Of a stretch of 64,000 nucleotides of DNA, positions 1 to 8,695 are shown in pieces. The stretch is from assembly GCF_001458315.1 (NCBI RefSeq), contig NZ_CYRX01000033.1, forward strand, positions 1 to 64,000, written 5' to 3'. Numbering within the stretch: position 1 is the first letter of the stretch; every line of letters begins with the position of its first letter. Source of the DNA: Thalassobacter stenotrophicus (GTDB lineage: Bacteria; Pseudomonadota; Alphaproteobacteria; Rhodobacterales; Rhodobacteraceae). The notes beneath the pieces were generated by a model that was not told where the DNA came from, made no database searches, and saw only the letters and a list, made by a program, of their open reading frames with translations. The position numbers and the translations under genes were made by a program.

Positions 1-2
1 CC

Positions 3-749
3 ACGCTGGCTTCACGTAGTGAATCCCCTCATGATGGGATTTGTGCAACAAAGCCGTACTACACCGAAAACACACCCTATGAGCAGTATGCGCATCAACT
101 TGCTCAATCACTCGACCATTATGGCTTGCCACATCGTATAGAACCGATCCAGTCTCTTGGAAGTTGGGTTGCAAATACCGGTTTAAAAGCGGCTATCATC
201 GAAAAGATATGGAACGAGAGTGATCGCCCTATCTGTTGGATTGATGCCGACGCCGAAATAATAAGGACTCCTAGTTTCGTATTTGGCCATCCGTTTGACG
301 TCTCATTTGTTCGTCGATATGGCTGGTATGATCTAGCAGGCTTCATCTATTTGAATAAGTCGGAACCAGCTCGCCAGCTTATCACGGAGTGGGCGCGCTT
401 GTGTCGCGAAAATCAACATGTGTGGGATCAAGTGTTGTTATCCCTCGCATGGTATCGAACTGCACAAAGTTTTGACCTGTCTAGCTATTTTTTGAATGAT
501 GGAATTTTTCGATTTCCCAGACCTTACATTCGAGATATTCGTGATAAAATATTTTATTATTCAGCAAATAAAAAAATCAAACCATTTATTAACCAAAAGC
601 AAGCATCCCGAAAGCTAAAAGAGTTTATTAACTCTTCCCGAGATATTGGCAGGGAGTATACTTCTAACGATATAGGTGATGGCTTTAAAGTATCACTAGC
701 GGAATTTAAACTTCAAGAAATAAAAGGTGTAACAAGCATCTTCCGTTGA
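3..749 (+). CDS. Putative glycosyltransferase, 5' end outside window
   Basis: The reading frame is open to the left edge, so the N-terminus lies outside the window and 248 residues are visible. A TTG at 126 could be read as a start, but the residues encoded before it look like real protein, so it is not the start. The stretch CWIDADAEI followed by a conserved Asp/Trp-rich part resembles the metal-binding DxD of nucleotide-diphospho-sugar transferases. The same arrangement (an aspartate pair after a hydrophobic strand, then RRYGWYDLAGFIYL) occurs in putative glycosyltransferases of polysaccharide loci. The codons are AT-rich compared with the genes after 4.7 kb. Followed by FkbM and acyltransferase genes on the same strand. 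Family is inferred; the donor and acceptor sugars cannot be told. Confidence 0.55.
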   Translation, partial: TLASRSESPHDGICATKPYYTENTPYEQYAHQLAQSLDHYGLPHRIEPIQSLGSWVANTGLKAAIIEKIWNESDRPICWIDADAEIIRTPSFVFGHPFDVSFVRRYGWYDLAGFIYLNKSEPARQLITEWARLCRENQHVWDQVLLSLAWYRTAQSFDLSSYFLNDGIFRFPRPYIRDIRDKIFYYSANKKIKPFINQKQASRKLKEFINSSRDIGREYTSNDIGDGFKVSLAEFKLQEIKGVTSIFR

Positions 750-836
750 GTGACAAATTTGCTTATACTGTGTAACGCAACAACGGTGAGCGACATAGGT
801 CAATCTCACTTTATCCAGCCGCTAGGACATGCCTGA

Positions 837-1751
837 ATGAAGAATAAAACTATTTTCAAAAGCAAGGCTGTTAGGTCAGGCAATTTCATTCAAGACACAA
901 TAAAGCGTTTGATTGAAAAGAAGCTCAATAAGATTTCAAATCAATATGCAATAAATAGTCACATTACAGCTATATTTGCTCACGACTTTGTGGGGAATCA
1001 GATAAATTTATATGGATGCTTTGAGCGAGATGATTTAGATGATCTGTTCGCTTTTCTTGAGCCATTATTAAGTAAAGAGCGCAAGGGAATTGCATTGGAT
1101 ATTGGTGCAAATATAGGAAACCATTCTATTTACTTCTCAAATATTTTTTCTCATGTGCGGGCATATGAGCCAAATCCTGAAGTCTATGATCTTTTGAAAC
1201 TAAATATTCAGAAAAAAAATAATATAACTGCTTACAATTATGGCCTTGGGGAAGCCCGTGCGAGAGCTGAACTCATTGGTGTGGACGGAAACCGTGGTGG
1301 ATCCTTTATAATGCGAGATAGCGCCGGAGCGAATGATAGAATTCCAATCCGATTGCAAACCCTGGACACTGTTCTGGACGATCTCGCAGAAGACATCACG
1401 TTAATCAAAATAGACGTCGAAGGCTACGAGGCTCAGGTGCTGCGAGGAGCTACAAATACGTTATGTAGACACCAACCAGTAGTCGTTTTCGAGCAACATC
1501 AAACCGAGTTTTGCGATGGATCAACCCCCAGCATTAATTTCCTCCGTTCGCTTGGCTATTCCATATGCTGGGCAGAGTACCCACGTGAACACACGAAATA
1601 CTCACTAGTTCGCGAAATTAGAAAACTTTTGGACAAAATAAATCGGAGGCGACCAAACATAGTTTTTGGTTTGGATATACCGAAAAAATCACACTCTATG
1701 ATGGTTGCCATCCCTAAACATTTGAAAGATTCTTTGGGGGTAACAGAGTAA
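837..1751 (+). CDS. FkbM family SAM-dependent methyltransferase
   Basis: A 304-residue protein with a Rossmann-type SAM-binding motif (ALDIGANIGNHSIYF, about residues 90-105) and the FkbM signature IKIDVEGYEAQVLRGA near residue 190. FkbM-family enzymes methylate hydroxyl groups of sugars or polyketides; in a polysaccharide locus, O-methylation of a glycan is the likely role. The N-terminal 80 residues are basic and poorly conserved. The gene is AT-rich like its neighbours and sits between a glycosyltransferase and a hexapeptide acyltransferase. No convincing Shine-Dalgarno is visible before the ATG at 837 (preceding bases gacatgcctga). Confidence 0.85.
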   Translation: MKNKTIFKSKAVRSGNFIQDTIKRLIEKKLNKISNQYAINSHITAIFAHDFVGNQINLYGCFERDDLDDLFAFLEPLLSKERKGIALDIGANIGNHSIYFSNIFSHVRAYEPNPEVYDLLKLNIQKKNNITAYNYGLGEARARAELIGVDGNRGGSFIMRDSAGANDRIPIRLQTLDTVLDDLAEDITLIKIDVEGYEAQVLRGATNTLCRHQPVVVFEQHQTEFCDGSTPSINFLRSLGYSICWAEYPREHTKYSLVREIRKLLDKINRRRPNIVFGLDIPKKSHSMMVAIPKHLKDSLGVTE

Positions 1752-1792
1752 ACGATGAACGGTTTACTCTCGAGTAACGCGTATCTGTAGCG

Positions 1793-2407
1793 GTGATTTT
1801 TTGGAATTATATTCCTTCTGACGATTTGGCGGATCTTGTAACGATGAAATTGAAGAAATTTATCCAGTATAATGTGAGGCTTATTTTTAGAATAGTGAGA
1901 TCTCTTCTTATAGGCCCTATTTTTGATGCTGCGGTTGTGCTTGTTCAAGTTAATAGAGGCTATATTTTTGAGGATTGGGTGCGTTTTCGGAAATTAAGGC
2001 GAAATACAGATATTGCGGTTTCACTCAAAGAAGCTGTTATGAGAAGGAAAACATACTTCTTCCATCCTCACGGAATTGTTATTGGTACAGAAAATTTTGG
2101 GAAGTATTGCGCATTTGCGCAAGGCGTAACTATTGGTTATAAAAAAGGCTTCCCAACACTCGGCAATCATGTGACCATGTATCCAAACAGTATGGTTCTA
2201 GGGCCAGTAAGTATCGGAAATAACGTTATTATAGGCTATCAATCAGTAGTGACTTCGAATATTCCTGATGGCCAGGTGTGGGCCGGTAATCCTGCTATCT
2301 ACATCCGCGATATAGATCCGAGTAAGGATTTGGAGCCCAATAAGTACTTGATGATAGATGTGAACGGAGAAGTAGCGAGAGTCCCTTACATCGTGTACTC
2401 CGAATAA
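1793..2407 (+). CDS. Hexapeptide-repeat acyltransferase (serine acetyltransferase-like)
   Basis: The C-terminal half shows left-handed beta-helix hexapeptide repeats of the LbH serine-acetyltransferase type: FFHPHGIVIGTENFGKYC, then VTIGY..GFPTLGNHVTMYPNSMVLGPVSIGNNVIIGYQSVV, ending in the typical IPDGQVWAGNPA. The HPHGIVI segment corresponds to the catalytic His region of these transferases. The protein has 204 residues from GTG 1793, or 187 from ATG 1844; neither has a strong ribosome binding site. In this context it probably O-acetylates a surface sugar rather than serine. AT-rich codons match the flanking glycan genes. Confidence 0.8.
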   Translation: MIFWNYIPSDDLADLVTMKLKKFIQYNVRLIFRIVRSLLIGPIFDAAVVLVQVNRGYIFEDWVRFRKLRRNTDIAVSLKEAVMRRKTYFFHPHGIVIGTENFGKYCAFAQGVTIGYKKGFPTLGNHVTMYPNSMVLGPVSIGNNVIIGYQSVVTSNIPDGQVWAGNPAIYIRDIDPSKDLEPNKYLMIDVNGEVARVPYIVYSE

Positions 2408-2764
2408 ATTATTTCAAGTTTCGGAATCTAGCGGCCTTTATGGAAATGCAGTAGGTAGTAGTATATTTACAGTCAATATAATTTAGTAATTTTTGCGGCT
2501 AACTTCATGTGAGGGCTGAGTAGACATCTTTTAAGAAAGTTAAAGTTCTTAAATGGGGGATTGACAAAAACAAGTTACAGATCGGTAGTTGAGTGTGGTG
2601 GAATGCCGAGAGCTTGCCTTTGGGTTGCGTAACGTCATTTCAAATGGATCGGTTGTGTTGTTTCTGCGAATACTGTTTTTACGGATGAATTCGGTCGATG
2701 CTCATTGAGCTTCGTAGTTGGTGGCGGCGCATTGTTTTTAGATATAACAAAAAGGTGAAATGGG
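2408..2764. other. 357-bp gap: inverted repeat and possible promoter
   Basis: No convincing coding sequence was found. An inverted repeat TTTAAGAA/TTCTTAAA with an 8-nt spacer lies around 2530-2552. A perfect -35 hexamer TTGACA at 2561-2566 follows it, but the -10 region about 18 nt downstream (GTAGTT) is poor. A ribosome binding site AAGGTG lies just before the ATG at 2765. The DNA is AT-rich like the upstream genes. Confidence 0.35.
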
Positions 2765-3493
2765 ATGAAGATACCTAGTAAATTCCACCGCCGTTTGTCA
2801 TTCAATCGGTATCGTAAGCGCTGGGGTGCTTTGCGCCATGTTCGTACTGAATATGATTTTGCAGCAATGAAAGAAAATGTTATTCAATTAGGCGATGCTG
2901 TGCAGACGCGTGGCTCGGAAAAATCGCTTGATCAACATTTGGATAATTTGCGGCGGGAATTTTCGAACCAGCCAGAATTGCTATGGCACCATGCAAAGTT
3001 GATTGTGTTAATCCGCCGTGAGTTTCAAATTCCCAAGATATATTCGGAGTTTCGGCTGCTTTGGGAGGAGGAGACTGATTTTCTTTGTGAACATTTGAAC
3101 ATGCGGTGGCTCATTGCGGCGAGCGATACATTTGCAGAACATGATGACGATATGGCTGTGCGTGGTGCGGCTATGGTCACTTCAGCGCTCGTGAACACTG
3201 TAAAGATGTACGAAAGTGAGCGACTACTTGGACATGCAGATGAATTGGCTCTCGATCCAAAATCAATGGAAAGGGTGCAAAAAGAGCTAGTTCCGCTCTT
3301 CGAAGGCATGTCATGCTTTACCGTCGGCACGGATGATACTCTCCGAAATATGCTGTGGCGACTTCAACCGTTTATGACTGTGCAACTTGCAGGATCAATT
3401 TTAGCCGAGATTTGGCGTAGGCTGCAAGTTGAAGATACAGTATTCAAACGTATGCGCGCTGTGCACACACGTGAGAAGACCCGTTGGTGGTAA
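2765..3493 (+). CDS. Hypothetical protein in glycan island
   Basis: I do not recognise a family. The 242-residue product is predicted soluble and mostly helical, with no signal peptide or membrane segment. It begins with a basic stretch (MKIPSKFHRRLSFNRYRKRWG) and ends in a basic tail with a terminal double Trp (TREKTRWW). Codon use is intermediate between the AT-rich genes before it and the GC-rich chromosome after it. It has a good ribosome binding site (AAGGTG, about 8 nt before ATG). It converges on the GT25 gene, with 16 bp between the stops. A role in polysaccharide assembly is suggested only by position. Confidence 0.6.
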   Translation: MKIPSKFHRRLSFNRYRKRWGALRHVRTEYDFAAMKENVIQLGDAVQTRGSEKSLDQHLDNLRREFSNQPELLWHHAKLIVLIRREFQIPKIYSEFRLLWEEETDFLCEHLNMRWLIAASDTFAEHDDDMAVRGAAMVTSALVNTVKMYESERLLGHADELALDPKSMERVQKELVPLFEGMSCFTVGTDDTLRNMLWRLQPFMTVQLAGSILAEIWRRLQVEDTVFKRMRAVHTREKTRWW

Positions 3494-3509
3494 GTCAGAA
3501 TGAATCGTC

Positions 3510-4286
3510 TTAAAAATCGCTAGAACTGAGTTCAATCTCGCGGCATTCAGAAACATGTGCGTATCTGAGCTTGCGAATAGCCATGCGAAGTTGCGCAGTA
3601 ACTCGACGAGCGCGAAAATGAAGCCCGCCTTTGTCTTTTGGCCCCAATTGGGCAATGTCAATCTGTGATACTGTCTGAAAATCGGATTGTATTCCGTACA
3701 GCGAAGCCCGGTCGAGCTGAACCGCACAGGCTGGTTCGATTTGAAAACTTTTTAGTTCGTATGACTTACATATCATTGCATCCGCGAGGGCGGTCTGTTT
3801 CCTCGAGCGCTCGACCAACTTGCGTGCACCGGAAGGCGAAAGGATATATGCTGCAGCGCCGCTTCTGTCCTGATACAAGCGCAATAAGGAGTGGCTTGGC
3901 CCCGACGATATCTTTTGCTTGGCCACGACCTTCTTGCGCTTCCGTACCTCGAGTGTAACGTGATCAAACGCACCTGTCGTAGCCAAATGCTGAAAAACAG
4001 TCTTTGTCTGGTGAGATAGCAAAGCATCATCTTCAAGGATGAGAGCACAGTGGTCATCGGTAGCGACTTGTTCCCATGCTGCTAGATGACTCAGAAAACA
4101 AGCTTTTTCGGTGTTCTTTAGCGGTCGCTCCCAGCTATTCCAATTAAGCTTGTATTTTGGGTCGGGAAGATCACTGGGCGTTACTGCTTCAATTCTTTGG
4201 AACGGTATAGACAGAGCTTCTAGCTGAGAGGACATGAAAGCCATTCGCTGCTTAGCAGTAGCAAGATTAATTACTATGCACCTCAT
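3510..4286 (-). CDS. Glycosyltransferase family 25 (LPS-type)
   Basis: A 258-residue protein with the GT25 layout: an N-terminal strand MRCIVINLATAKQRM, a middle stretch GCFLSHLAAW-like (ACFLSHLAAWEQV), and the acidic motif ALILEDDALL that supplies the metal-binding aspartates. GT25 enzymes add galactose or glucose to lipooligosaccharide or capsule cores. The length fits the family (about 250). It faces the other glycan genes and is transcribed away from tRNA-Lys. It appears intact, with the Asp-Asp motif present. Confidence 0.85.
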   Translation of the reverse strand: MRCIVINLATAKQRMAFMSSQLEALSIPFQRIEAVTPSDLPDPKYKLNWNSWERPLKNTEKACFLSHLAAWEQVATDDHCALILEDDALLSHQTKTVFQHLATTGAFDHVTLEVRKRKKVVAKQKISSGPSHSLLRLYQDRSGAAAYILSPSGARKLVERSRKQTALADAMICKSYELKSFQIEPACAVQLDRASLYGIQSDFQTVSQIDIAQLGPKDKGGLHFRARRVTAQLRMAIRKLRYAHVSECREIELSSSDF

Positions 4287-4309
4287 GTCGAAACCGCTCT
4301 CCGATTTTT

Positions 4310-4534
4310 CTAAGCGACGATACGTATATCCTCGGCGTTCAAATGAAGGTGTCGTTTCAAGTTTCCCGCCCAGTGGCCATTAATACGCCTAACACGAAGA
4401 TCGAACAGGTTCAAAGTTGAGTTTGCTGGAATTTCCTGTGACGGGCTTGCAACATCCCATTCCGCTTCCACGGCGCTTCCACAAGATCGCGGTTCACTAG
4501 TCACCAGAGACAGCTCACGTCTAAATATTTGATT
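4310..4534 (-). pseudogene. Possible coding remnant between GT25 gene and tRNA-Lys
   Basis: An open frame of about 74 codons reads protein-like at its C-terminal end (ANSTLNLFDLRVRRINGHW). It has only a GTG start at 4504 without a ribosome binding site, and the frame continues upstream to a stop near 4537. It may be the 3' remnant of a gene truncated when the island formed, or chance. No family is recognised. Confidence 0.2.
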
Positions 4535-4546
4535 CTAAGATAAAAG

Positions 4547-4622
4547 TGGTGAGCCGTACAGGATTCGAACCTGTGACCCGCTGATTAAAAGTCAGCTGCT
4601 CTACCAACTGAGCTAACGGCCC
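4547..4622 (-). tRNA. tRNA-Lys (anticodon TTT)
   Basis: The reverse strand reads as a complete 76-nt cloverleaf. The acceptor GGGCCGT pairs with ACGGCTC (one wobble), the D arm contains AGCTCAGTTGGTAGAGC, the anticodon loop CTTTTAA gives anticodon TTT, and the T arm contains GGTTCGAATCC. The 3' CCA is encoded (4549-4547). The 3' end points towards the AT-rich glycan region. Confidence 0.97.
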
Positions 4623-4634
4623 TCACTGGCGGGG

Positions 4635-4663
4635 TAGCTATCCGCCACTCTCGCAGTGGTCAA
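4635..4663 (-). promoter_or_regulatory. Sigma-70 promoter of tRNA-Lys
   Basis: On the minus strand TTGACC (4663-4658) is followed after 17 nt by TAGCTA (4640-4635). The predicted transcription start lies a few bases before the mature 5' end at 4622. Confidence 0.6.
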
Positions 4664-4729
4664 CCCGGAATCATCACCTTTTTTGCCCATGGCTAGCAAA
4701 AGGTTCACGACAGGCGTATACGCCGCGCC

Positions 4730-5545
4730 ATGCAGTCCACTTCTTTCCCTAATGGCCTGCCCTTCATGAAGATGCATGGGCTGGGCAATGACTTCGTCGT
4801 GATCGATGAGCGCGCCACTGGTCCGGTGGTCGACGCAGCCCTTGCTCGCGCGATCGGTGATCGGCATCGCGGGGTTGGTTTTGATCAACTCGCGGTCATT
4901 CGACACTCCGCGCAGGCGGATGTTGAGCTGGTCTTTTGGAACGCCGATGGCTCAACCGCCGGGGCCTGCGGGAATGCCACGCGCTGCATTGCGGCCTATG
5001 AAATGGGGCGTACGGGCACGGATACACTGACATTGCGCACGGAACGCGGCATCCTGTTTGCGCGCGATCTGGGGGATGGGATCACCTCGGTGAACATGGG
5101 GCCTCCGTTGCTGAACTGGCAGGACGTGCCGCTGGCGCGTGAAATGGATACACTGGAACTGCCGATCGAGGGCGGGCCCACAGCCACCGGTATGGGCAAT
5201 CCCCACTGCACCTTTTTCGTTGAGGATGCCGAGGCCCTCGACCTCGCGGCCTTTGGTGCCGCCCACGAACATCACGAATTGTTCCCAGAGCGTACGAATG
5301 TGCAGATAGCGCACCTGATCGCGCCAGATCACCTGCGGATGCGCGTGTGGGAGCGTGGCGTGGGAATCACTTTGGCGTCTGGCTCTAGCTCGTGTGCGAC
5401 GGCCGTCGCGGCTGCGCGGCGGGGCCTGACCGGGCGTCACGTGCGTGTCACCCTGGACGGCGGGGATATCGTGATCGACTGGCGCGACGATGGCGTCTGG
5501 ATGTCCGGGGCCACTGCCCATGTGTTCAATGGGGTCTGGCTATGA
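4730..5545 (+). CDS. dapF: Diaminopimelate epimerase
   Basis: Converts LL- to meso-diaminopimelate for lysine and peptidoglycan synthesis. The 271-residue sequence has the N-terminal [11 protein letters not shown] motif and the full signature N-x-D-G-S-x4-C-G-N-A-x-R (residues 71-85), with catalytic Cys80 present. The second catalytic Cys, expected in the ERGxGxTxACG motif, is Ser217 here (TLASGSSSC); a Cys follows at 222. This looks like a lineage variant but needs checking. The start at ATG 4730 matches the usual leader before [11 protein letters not shown] 4766 is an alternative. The stop overlaps mtaB by 4 nt (ATGA), so the two are co-transcribed. Confidence 0.93.
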   Translation: MQSTSFPNGLPFMKMHGLGNDFVVIDERATGPVVDAALARAIGDRHRGVGFDQLAVIRHSAQADVELVFWNADGSTAGACGNATRCIAAYEMGRTGTDTLTLRTERGILFARDLGDGITSVNMGPPLLNWQDVPLAREMDTLELPIEGGPTATGMGNPHCTFFVEDAEALDLAAFGAAHEHHELFPERTNVQIAHLIAPDHLRMRVWERGVGITLASGSSSCATAVAAARRGLTGRHVRVTLDGGDIVIDWRDDGVWMSGATAHVFNGVWL

Positions 5546-6795
5546 ACGCCCCGGTATTTTCCAACCACGGCTGCCGCCTGAACGCCTATGAAACCGAGGC
5601 GATGAAGGAATTGGCAACGCAAGCCGGCCTAAAGGACGCCGTGATCGTCAACACCTGCGCCGTCACCGCCGAGGCTGTGCGCAAGGCCCGCCAAGATATT
5701 CGCAAGCTGCGCCGCACCCATCCCGATGCCAAGATCATTGTCACCGGATGCGCGGCCCAAACGGCGCCCGAAAGCTTTGCCGCCATGGCAGAGGTCGACC
5801 ACGTTGTCGGCAATACCGAGAAAATGCAGCCCCAAACATGGGCCGCCTTTGGGATTGGCGCGACCGAACAGGTGCAGGTCGATGATATCATGTCCGTCAC
5901 CGAAACGGCGGGCCATCTGATCGACGGCTTCGGCACGCGATCCCGCGCCTATGTGCAGGTCCAAAACGGCTGCGATCACCGCTGCACGTTTTGCATCATC
6001 CCCTACGGTCGCGGCAATTCCCGCTCGGTGCCTGCGGGCGTTGTGGTTGAACAGATCAAGCGGCTGGTGGGACGCGGCTACAATGAGGTCGTTTTGACGG
6101 GCGTTGACCTGACTTCATGGGGGGCGGACCTGCCCAGCACGCCGAAACTCGGCGATTTGGTCATGCGTATCCTCAAGCTGGTGCCGGACCTGCCGCGCCT
6201 ACGGATCAGCTCGATCGATTCGATTGAGGTGGACGAAAACCTGATGCAGGCCATCGCGACCGAGCCTCGCCTGATGCCGCATCTACACCTCAGCCTGCAA
6301 CATGGGGCGGACCTGATCCTCAAGCGGATGAAACGTCGCCACCTGCGCGATGACGCGATCCAATTCTGCCAAGAGGCCCGCCGCCTGCGCCCCGGCATGA
6401 CCTTTGGCGCCGATATCATCGCAGGCTTCCCGACCGAGACTGAGGCCCACTTTGCCGATAGCCTCAAGCTGGTTGAGGAATGCGATCTGACGTGGCTTCA
6501 TGTCTTTCCCTATTCCGCGCGTGAAGGCACGCCAGCTGCCAAAATGCCCCCCGTGGATGGTCGCATTATCAAGGACCGCGCCGCTCGGCTGCGCGCCGCA
6601 GGGGATGCGCAGGTGCAAAAACATCTTGCGCACTGGGTGGGCACCACGCAGCCTGTGCTGATGGAAAACCCTCGTATGGGCCGCACGCCCCACTTCGCCG
6701 AAGTCACGTTTGATGCCGATCACCCTGAGGGGCAGATCGTGCAGGCGCAGATTACGGGTGCAGATGGCGCACAGCTTCGCGGGCAGGGCTGCTAG
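5542..6795 (+). CDS. mtaB: tRNA t6A37 methylthiotransferase MtaB
   Basis: A radical-SAM enzyme that adds a methylthio group to t6A37 of ANN-decoding tRNAs. It has 417 residues. The N-terminal UPF0004 domain carries the three cluster cysteines in NHGCRLN (Cys11), NTCAVT (Cys39) and VTGCAAQ (Cys70). The radical SAM motif CDHRCTFC gives Cys144, 148 and 151, and a TRAM-like tail ends the protein. The ATG at 5542 overlapping the dapF stop is chosen; the frame is open further upstream, but only across dapF. It sits in a dapF-mtaB-paiB-like operon, a common alphaproteobacterial pairing for the first two. Confidence 0.93.
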   Translation: MNAPVFSNHGCRLNAYETEAMKELATQAGLKDAVIVNTCAVTAEAVRKARQDIRKLRRTHPDAKIIVTGCAAQTAPESFAAMAEVDHVVGNTEKMQPQTWAAFGIGATEQVQVDDIMSVTETAGHLIDGFGTRSRAYVQVQNGCDHRCTFCIIPYGRGNSRSVPAGVVVEQIKRLVGRGYNEVVLTGVDLTSWGADLPSTPKLGDLVMRILKLVPDLPRLRISSIDSIEVDENLMQAIATEPRLMPHLHLSLQHGADLILKRMKRRHLRDDAIQFCQEARRLRPGMTFGADIIAGFPTETEAHFADSLKLVEECDLTWLHVFPYSAREGTPAAKMPPVDGRIIKDRAARLRAAGDAQVQKHLAHWVGTTQPVLMENPRMGRTPHFAEVTFDADHPEGQIVQAQITGADGAQLRGQGC

Positions 6796-6797
6796 CG

Positions 6798-7424
6798 TTG
6801 CATCCCAATCCTGCCTTCCGCAAATCCAGTGATACGCGCAATCGGGACTACGCGCGGGAACGCGGATTTGGTGTTCTCAGCCTCAACGGATCTCACGGAC
6901 CGCTGATCTCGCATGTCCCTTTTTTGCTGAACGCGGAGGGCGATAGCCTCGACCTGCATCTCGTCCGCTCCAACCCGATCCTGCGGCAGCTTAAGGACGG
7001 CGCGCAGCCCGCGGTAATCGCCGTGGCCGGCCCGGATGGATACGTCTCACCCGATTGGTACGAAGTCCCGGATCAAGCACCGACATGGAATTATGTCGCT
7101 GTGCATCTGCGCGGCACGCTCGATGTTTTGCCGCAAGAAGCCATGCACGAAATGCTGAACCGTCAATCAGCGCATTTCGAAGCACTCCTGCCGCATAAAA
7201 CCCCTTGGACCACCGATAAAATGACGCCCGAGGTGCTGGAAAGTATGATGCGCCAGATCGTACCCTGCCGGATGGCCGTTACCACGACCGAAGGGACATG
7301 GAAGCTTAATCAGAACAAACCTGATGATGTGCGCCTGCGCGCCGCCGATCAGATGGAGGCCTTTGGCACCGGCTCAGAGGTCCGACTTTTGGCGGCTCTG
7401 ATGCGCGGACCCTTTTCTCCGTAG
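6798..7424 (+). CDS. FMN-binding PaiB-type negative transcriptional regulator
   Basis: A 208-residue protein of the PaiB (FMN_bind_2) family. It shows HPNPAFR at the N-terminus, GPLISHVPF and APTWNYVAVHLRG in the split-barrel core, and TWKLNQNK near the C-terminus, all family hallmarks. PaiB-like proteins bind flavin; in Bacillus they were linked to repression of sporulation and protease genes, and the role here is unknown. The start is a TTG at 6798, two bases after the mtaB stop, consistent with translational coupling. Confidence 0.8.
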   Translation: MHPNPAFRKSSDTRNRDYARERGFGVLSLNGSHGPLISHVPFLLNAEGDSLDLHLVRSNPILRQLKDGAQPAVIAVAGPDGYVSPDWYEVPDQAPTWNYVAVHLRGTLDVLPQEAMHEMLNRQSAHFEALLPHKTPWTTDKMTPEVLESMMRQIVPCRMAVTTTEGTWKLNQNKPDDVRLRAADQMEAFGTGSEVRLLAALMRGPFSP

Positions 7425-7472
7425 GGACACCGCGCTAGCTTACCTCAGGATAAGATTTCCCAGGGAGGGGAC

Positions 7473-8072
7473 ATGAAACTTTTGGCGTCTGACGCATCGC
7501 CCTACGCGCGCAAAGTCCGCGTGGTGCTTTTGGAAACCGAACAAAGCGACGTAGAGGTCGTGGACACCAAAACCAACCCCATGGCCAACGTGCCCGAGTT
7601 GTCTGCGGCGAACCCTGTGGGCAAAATCCCCGCGCTTTTGCGCGATGAGGGGCCTGCACTGTACGATAGCCGCGTGATCAGCCGGTTCTTGAATGCCCGC
7701 GCCGACGGGGCGTTGTACCCCGATGCCCGCCTGTGGGAGACCCTGACCCTAGAGGCTACAGGTGACGCGATTATGGATGCCGCCATTGGCATCGTCTATG
7801 AACAGCGTCTTCGCCCCGCGGAGCTGCATTGGCCCGCGTGGTTTGACGCGCAATGGGGCAAGGTTGAGCGCGCCCTTGATGCGCTGGGCGCCCGTTGGAT
7901 GAGCCACCTGCACGGTCCCGTTGATGCCGGCCACATCGCCGTTGGTTGCGCGCTGGGCTATCTGGACCTGCGCCATGCGGATCGGAACTGGCGCGCTGGG
8001 CGTGATGTGCTGGCCGCGTGGGAAAAGGATTTCGCCGCGCGCCCCGCCATGCTGCAAACCAAACCAGCATGA
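7473..8072 (+). CDS. Glutathione S-transferase family protein
   Basis: A 199-residue cytosolic GST. The thioredoxin-like N-terminal domain begins MKLLASDASPYARKVRVVL, with the SPYARK active-site region, and contains the cis-Pro/GSH site NPVGKIPAL and the DSRVISRFL motif. The all-helical C-terminal domain follows. Ribosome binding site GGGAGGGG lies just before the ATG. The last codons overlap the next gene by ATGA. The substrate cannot be inferred. Confidence 0.9.
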   Translation: MKLLASDASPYARKVRVVLLETEQSDVEVVDTKTNPMANVPELSAANPVGKIPALLRDEGPALYDSRVISRFLNARADGALYPDARLWETLTLEATGDAIMDAAIGIVYEQRLRPAELHWPAWFDAQWGKVERALDALGARWMSHLHGPVDAGHIAVGCALGYLDLRHADRNWRAGRDVLAAWEKDFAARPAMLQTKPA

Positions 8073-8518
8073 AGGACCAGCCGCACATGCGCGTCGAAGA
8101 AACCCACGATATCGCGGCCTGCCAGGCCATCCGCCGCGCCGTGTTCATCGAAGAACAGGGCGTCAGTGAGGCCGAAGAAATGGACGGTCTCGATGACGAT
8201 TGCCATCACTACCTGTTGTGGGAAGGCGAAATCGCCATCGCCACACTGCGGGTCAAGCCGATGGATGAAACGGCGAAAATTCAACGCGTTGCCGTTCTCA
8301 AGGCGCATCGGGGCAAGGGGGCAGGCGCATTGTTGATGCAAACCGTCGTGCGCGAACTTCCCCAAGACGGATTTTCCAAGGCGGTCTTGGGCAGCCAAGT
8401 CACCGCGATCCCGTTTTACACCAAGTTAGGGTTTGCGGTTTATGGCCCCGTCTACGATGACGCCGGGATCGATCACCGTGAGATGGAAATGACGCTCGCA
8501 CCCCCCGTTTGGGATTAA
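8069..8518 (+). CDS. GNAT family N-acetyltransferase
   Basis: A 149-residue GNAT protein resembling the ElaA/YjcF subgroup: an early RRAVFIEEQGVS motif (motif C region), the acetyl-CoA loop VAVLKAHRGKGAGALLM (motif A), and a C-terminal FYTKLGFAVYG (motif B). The start is ATG 8069, which overlaps the GST stop; an in-frame ATG at 8087 is an alternative. Two-gene operon with the GST. The substrate is unknown. Confidence 0.88.
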   Translation: MKDQPHMRVEETHDIAACQAIRRAVFIEEQGVSEAEEMDGLDDDCHHYLLWEGEIAIATLRVKPMDETAKIQRVAVLKAHRGKGAGALLMQTVVRELPQDGFSKAVLGSQVTAIPFYTKLGFAVYGPVYDDAGIDHREMEMTLAPPVWD

Positions 8519-8695
8519 GTTACGACCGCTCCGCGACAATCGGGCGCACCTGCGCGCGTTTGTCCGCTGGGCACTGCTCGCTAGGTCCTGCTAGAAGGCA
8601 CCAAATTTGGGCGCAAAGGGATTCCCGCGCGCCCTGTTTCGTTTGAACCGCTGGGGCGCGCGAGGCGTCCGGTACACAACACGGGAGATACCTAC
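8519..8695. other. Intergenic region before petABC
   Basis: Holds the leader of the bc1 operon. A ribosome binding site GGGAGA lies before the GTG start at 8696. No clear sigma-70 hexamers or known regulator box could be picked out by eye. Confidence 0.3.

Noticed and set aside
5392-5541. Open frame extending mtaB 50 codons upstream
   Set aside because: It runs inside dapF in another frame; ATG 5542 gives the family N-terminus with Cys11.
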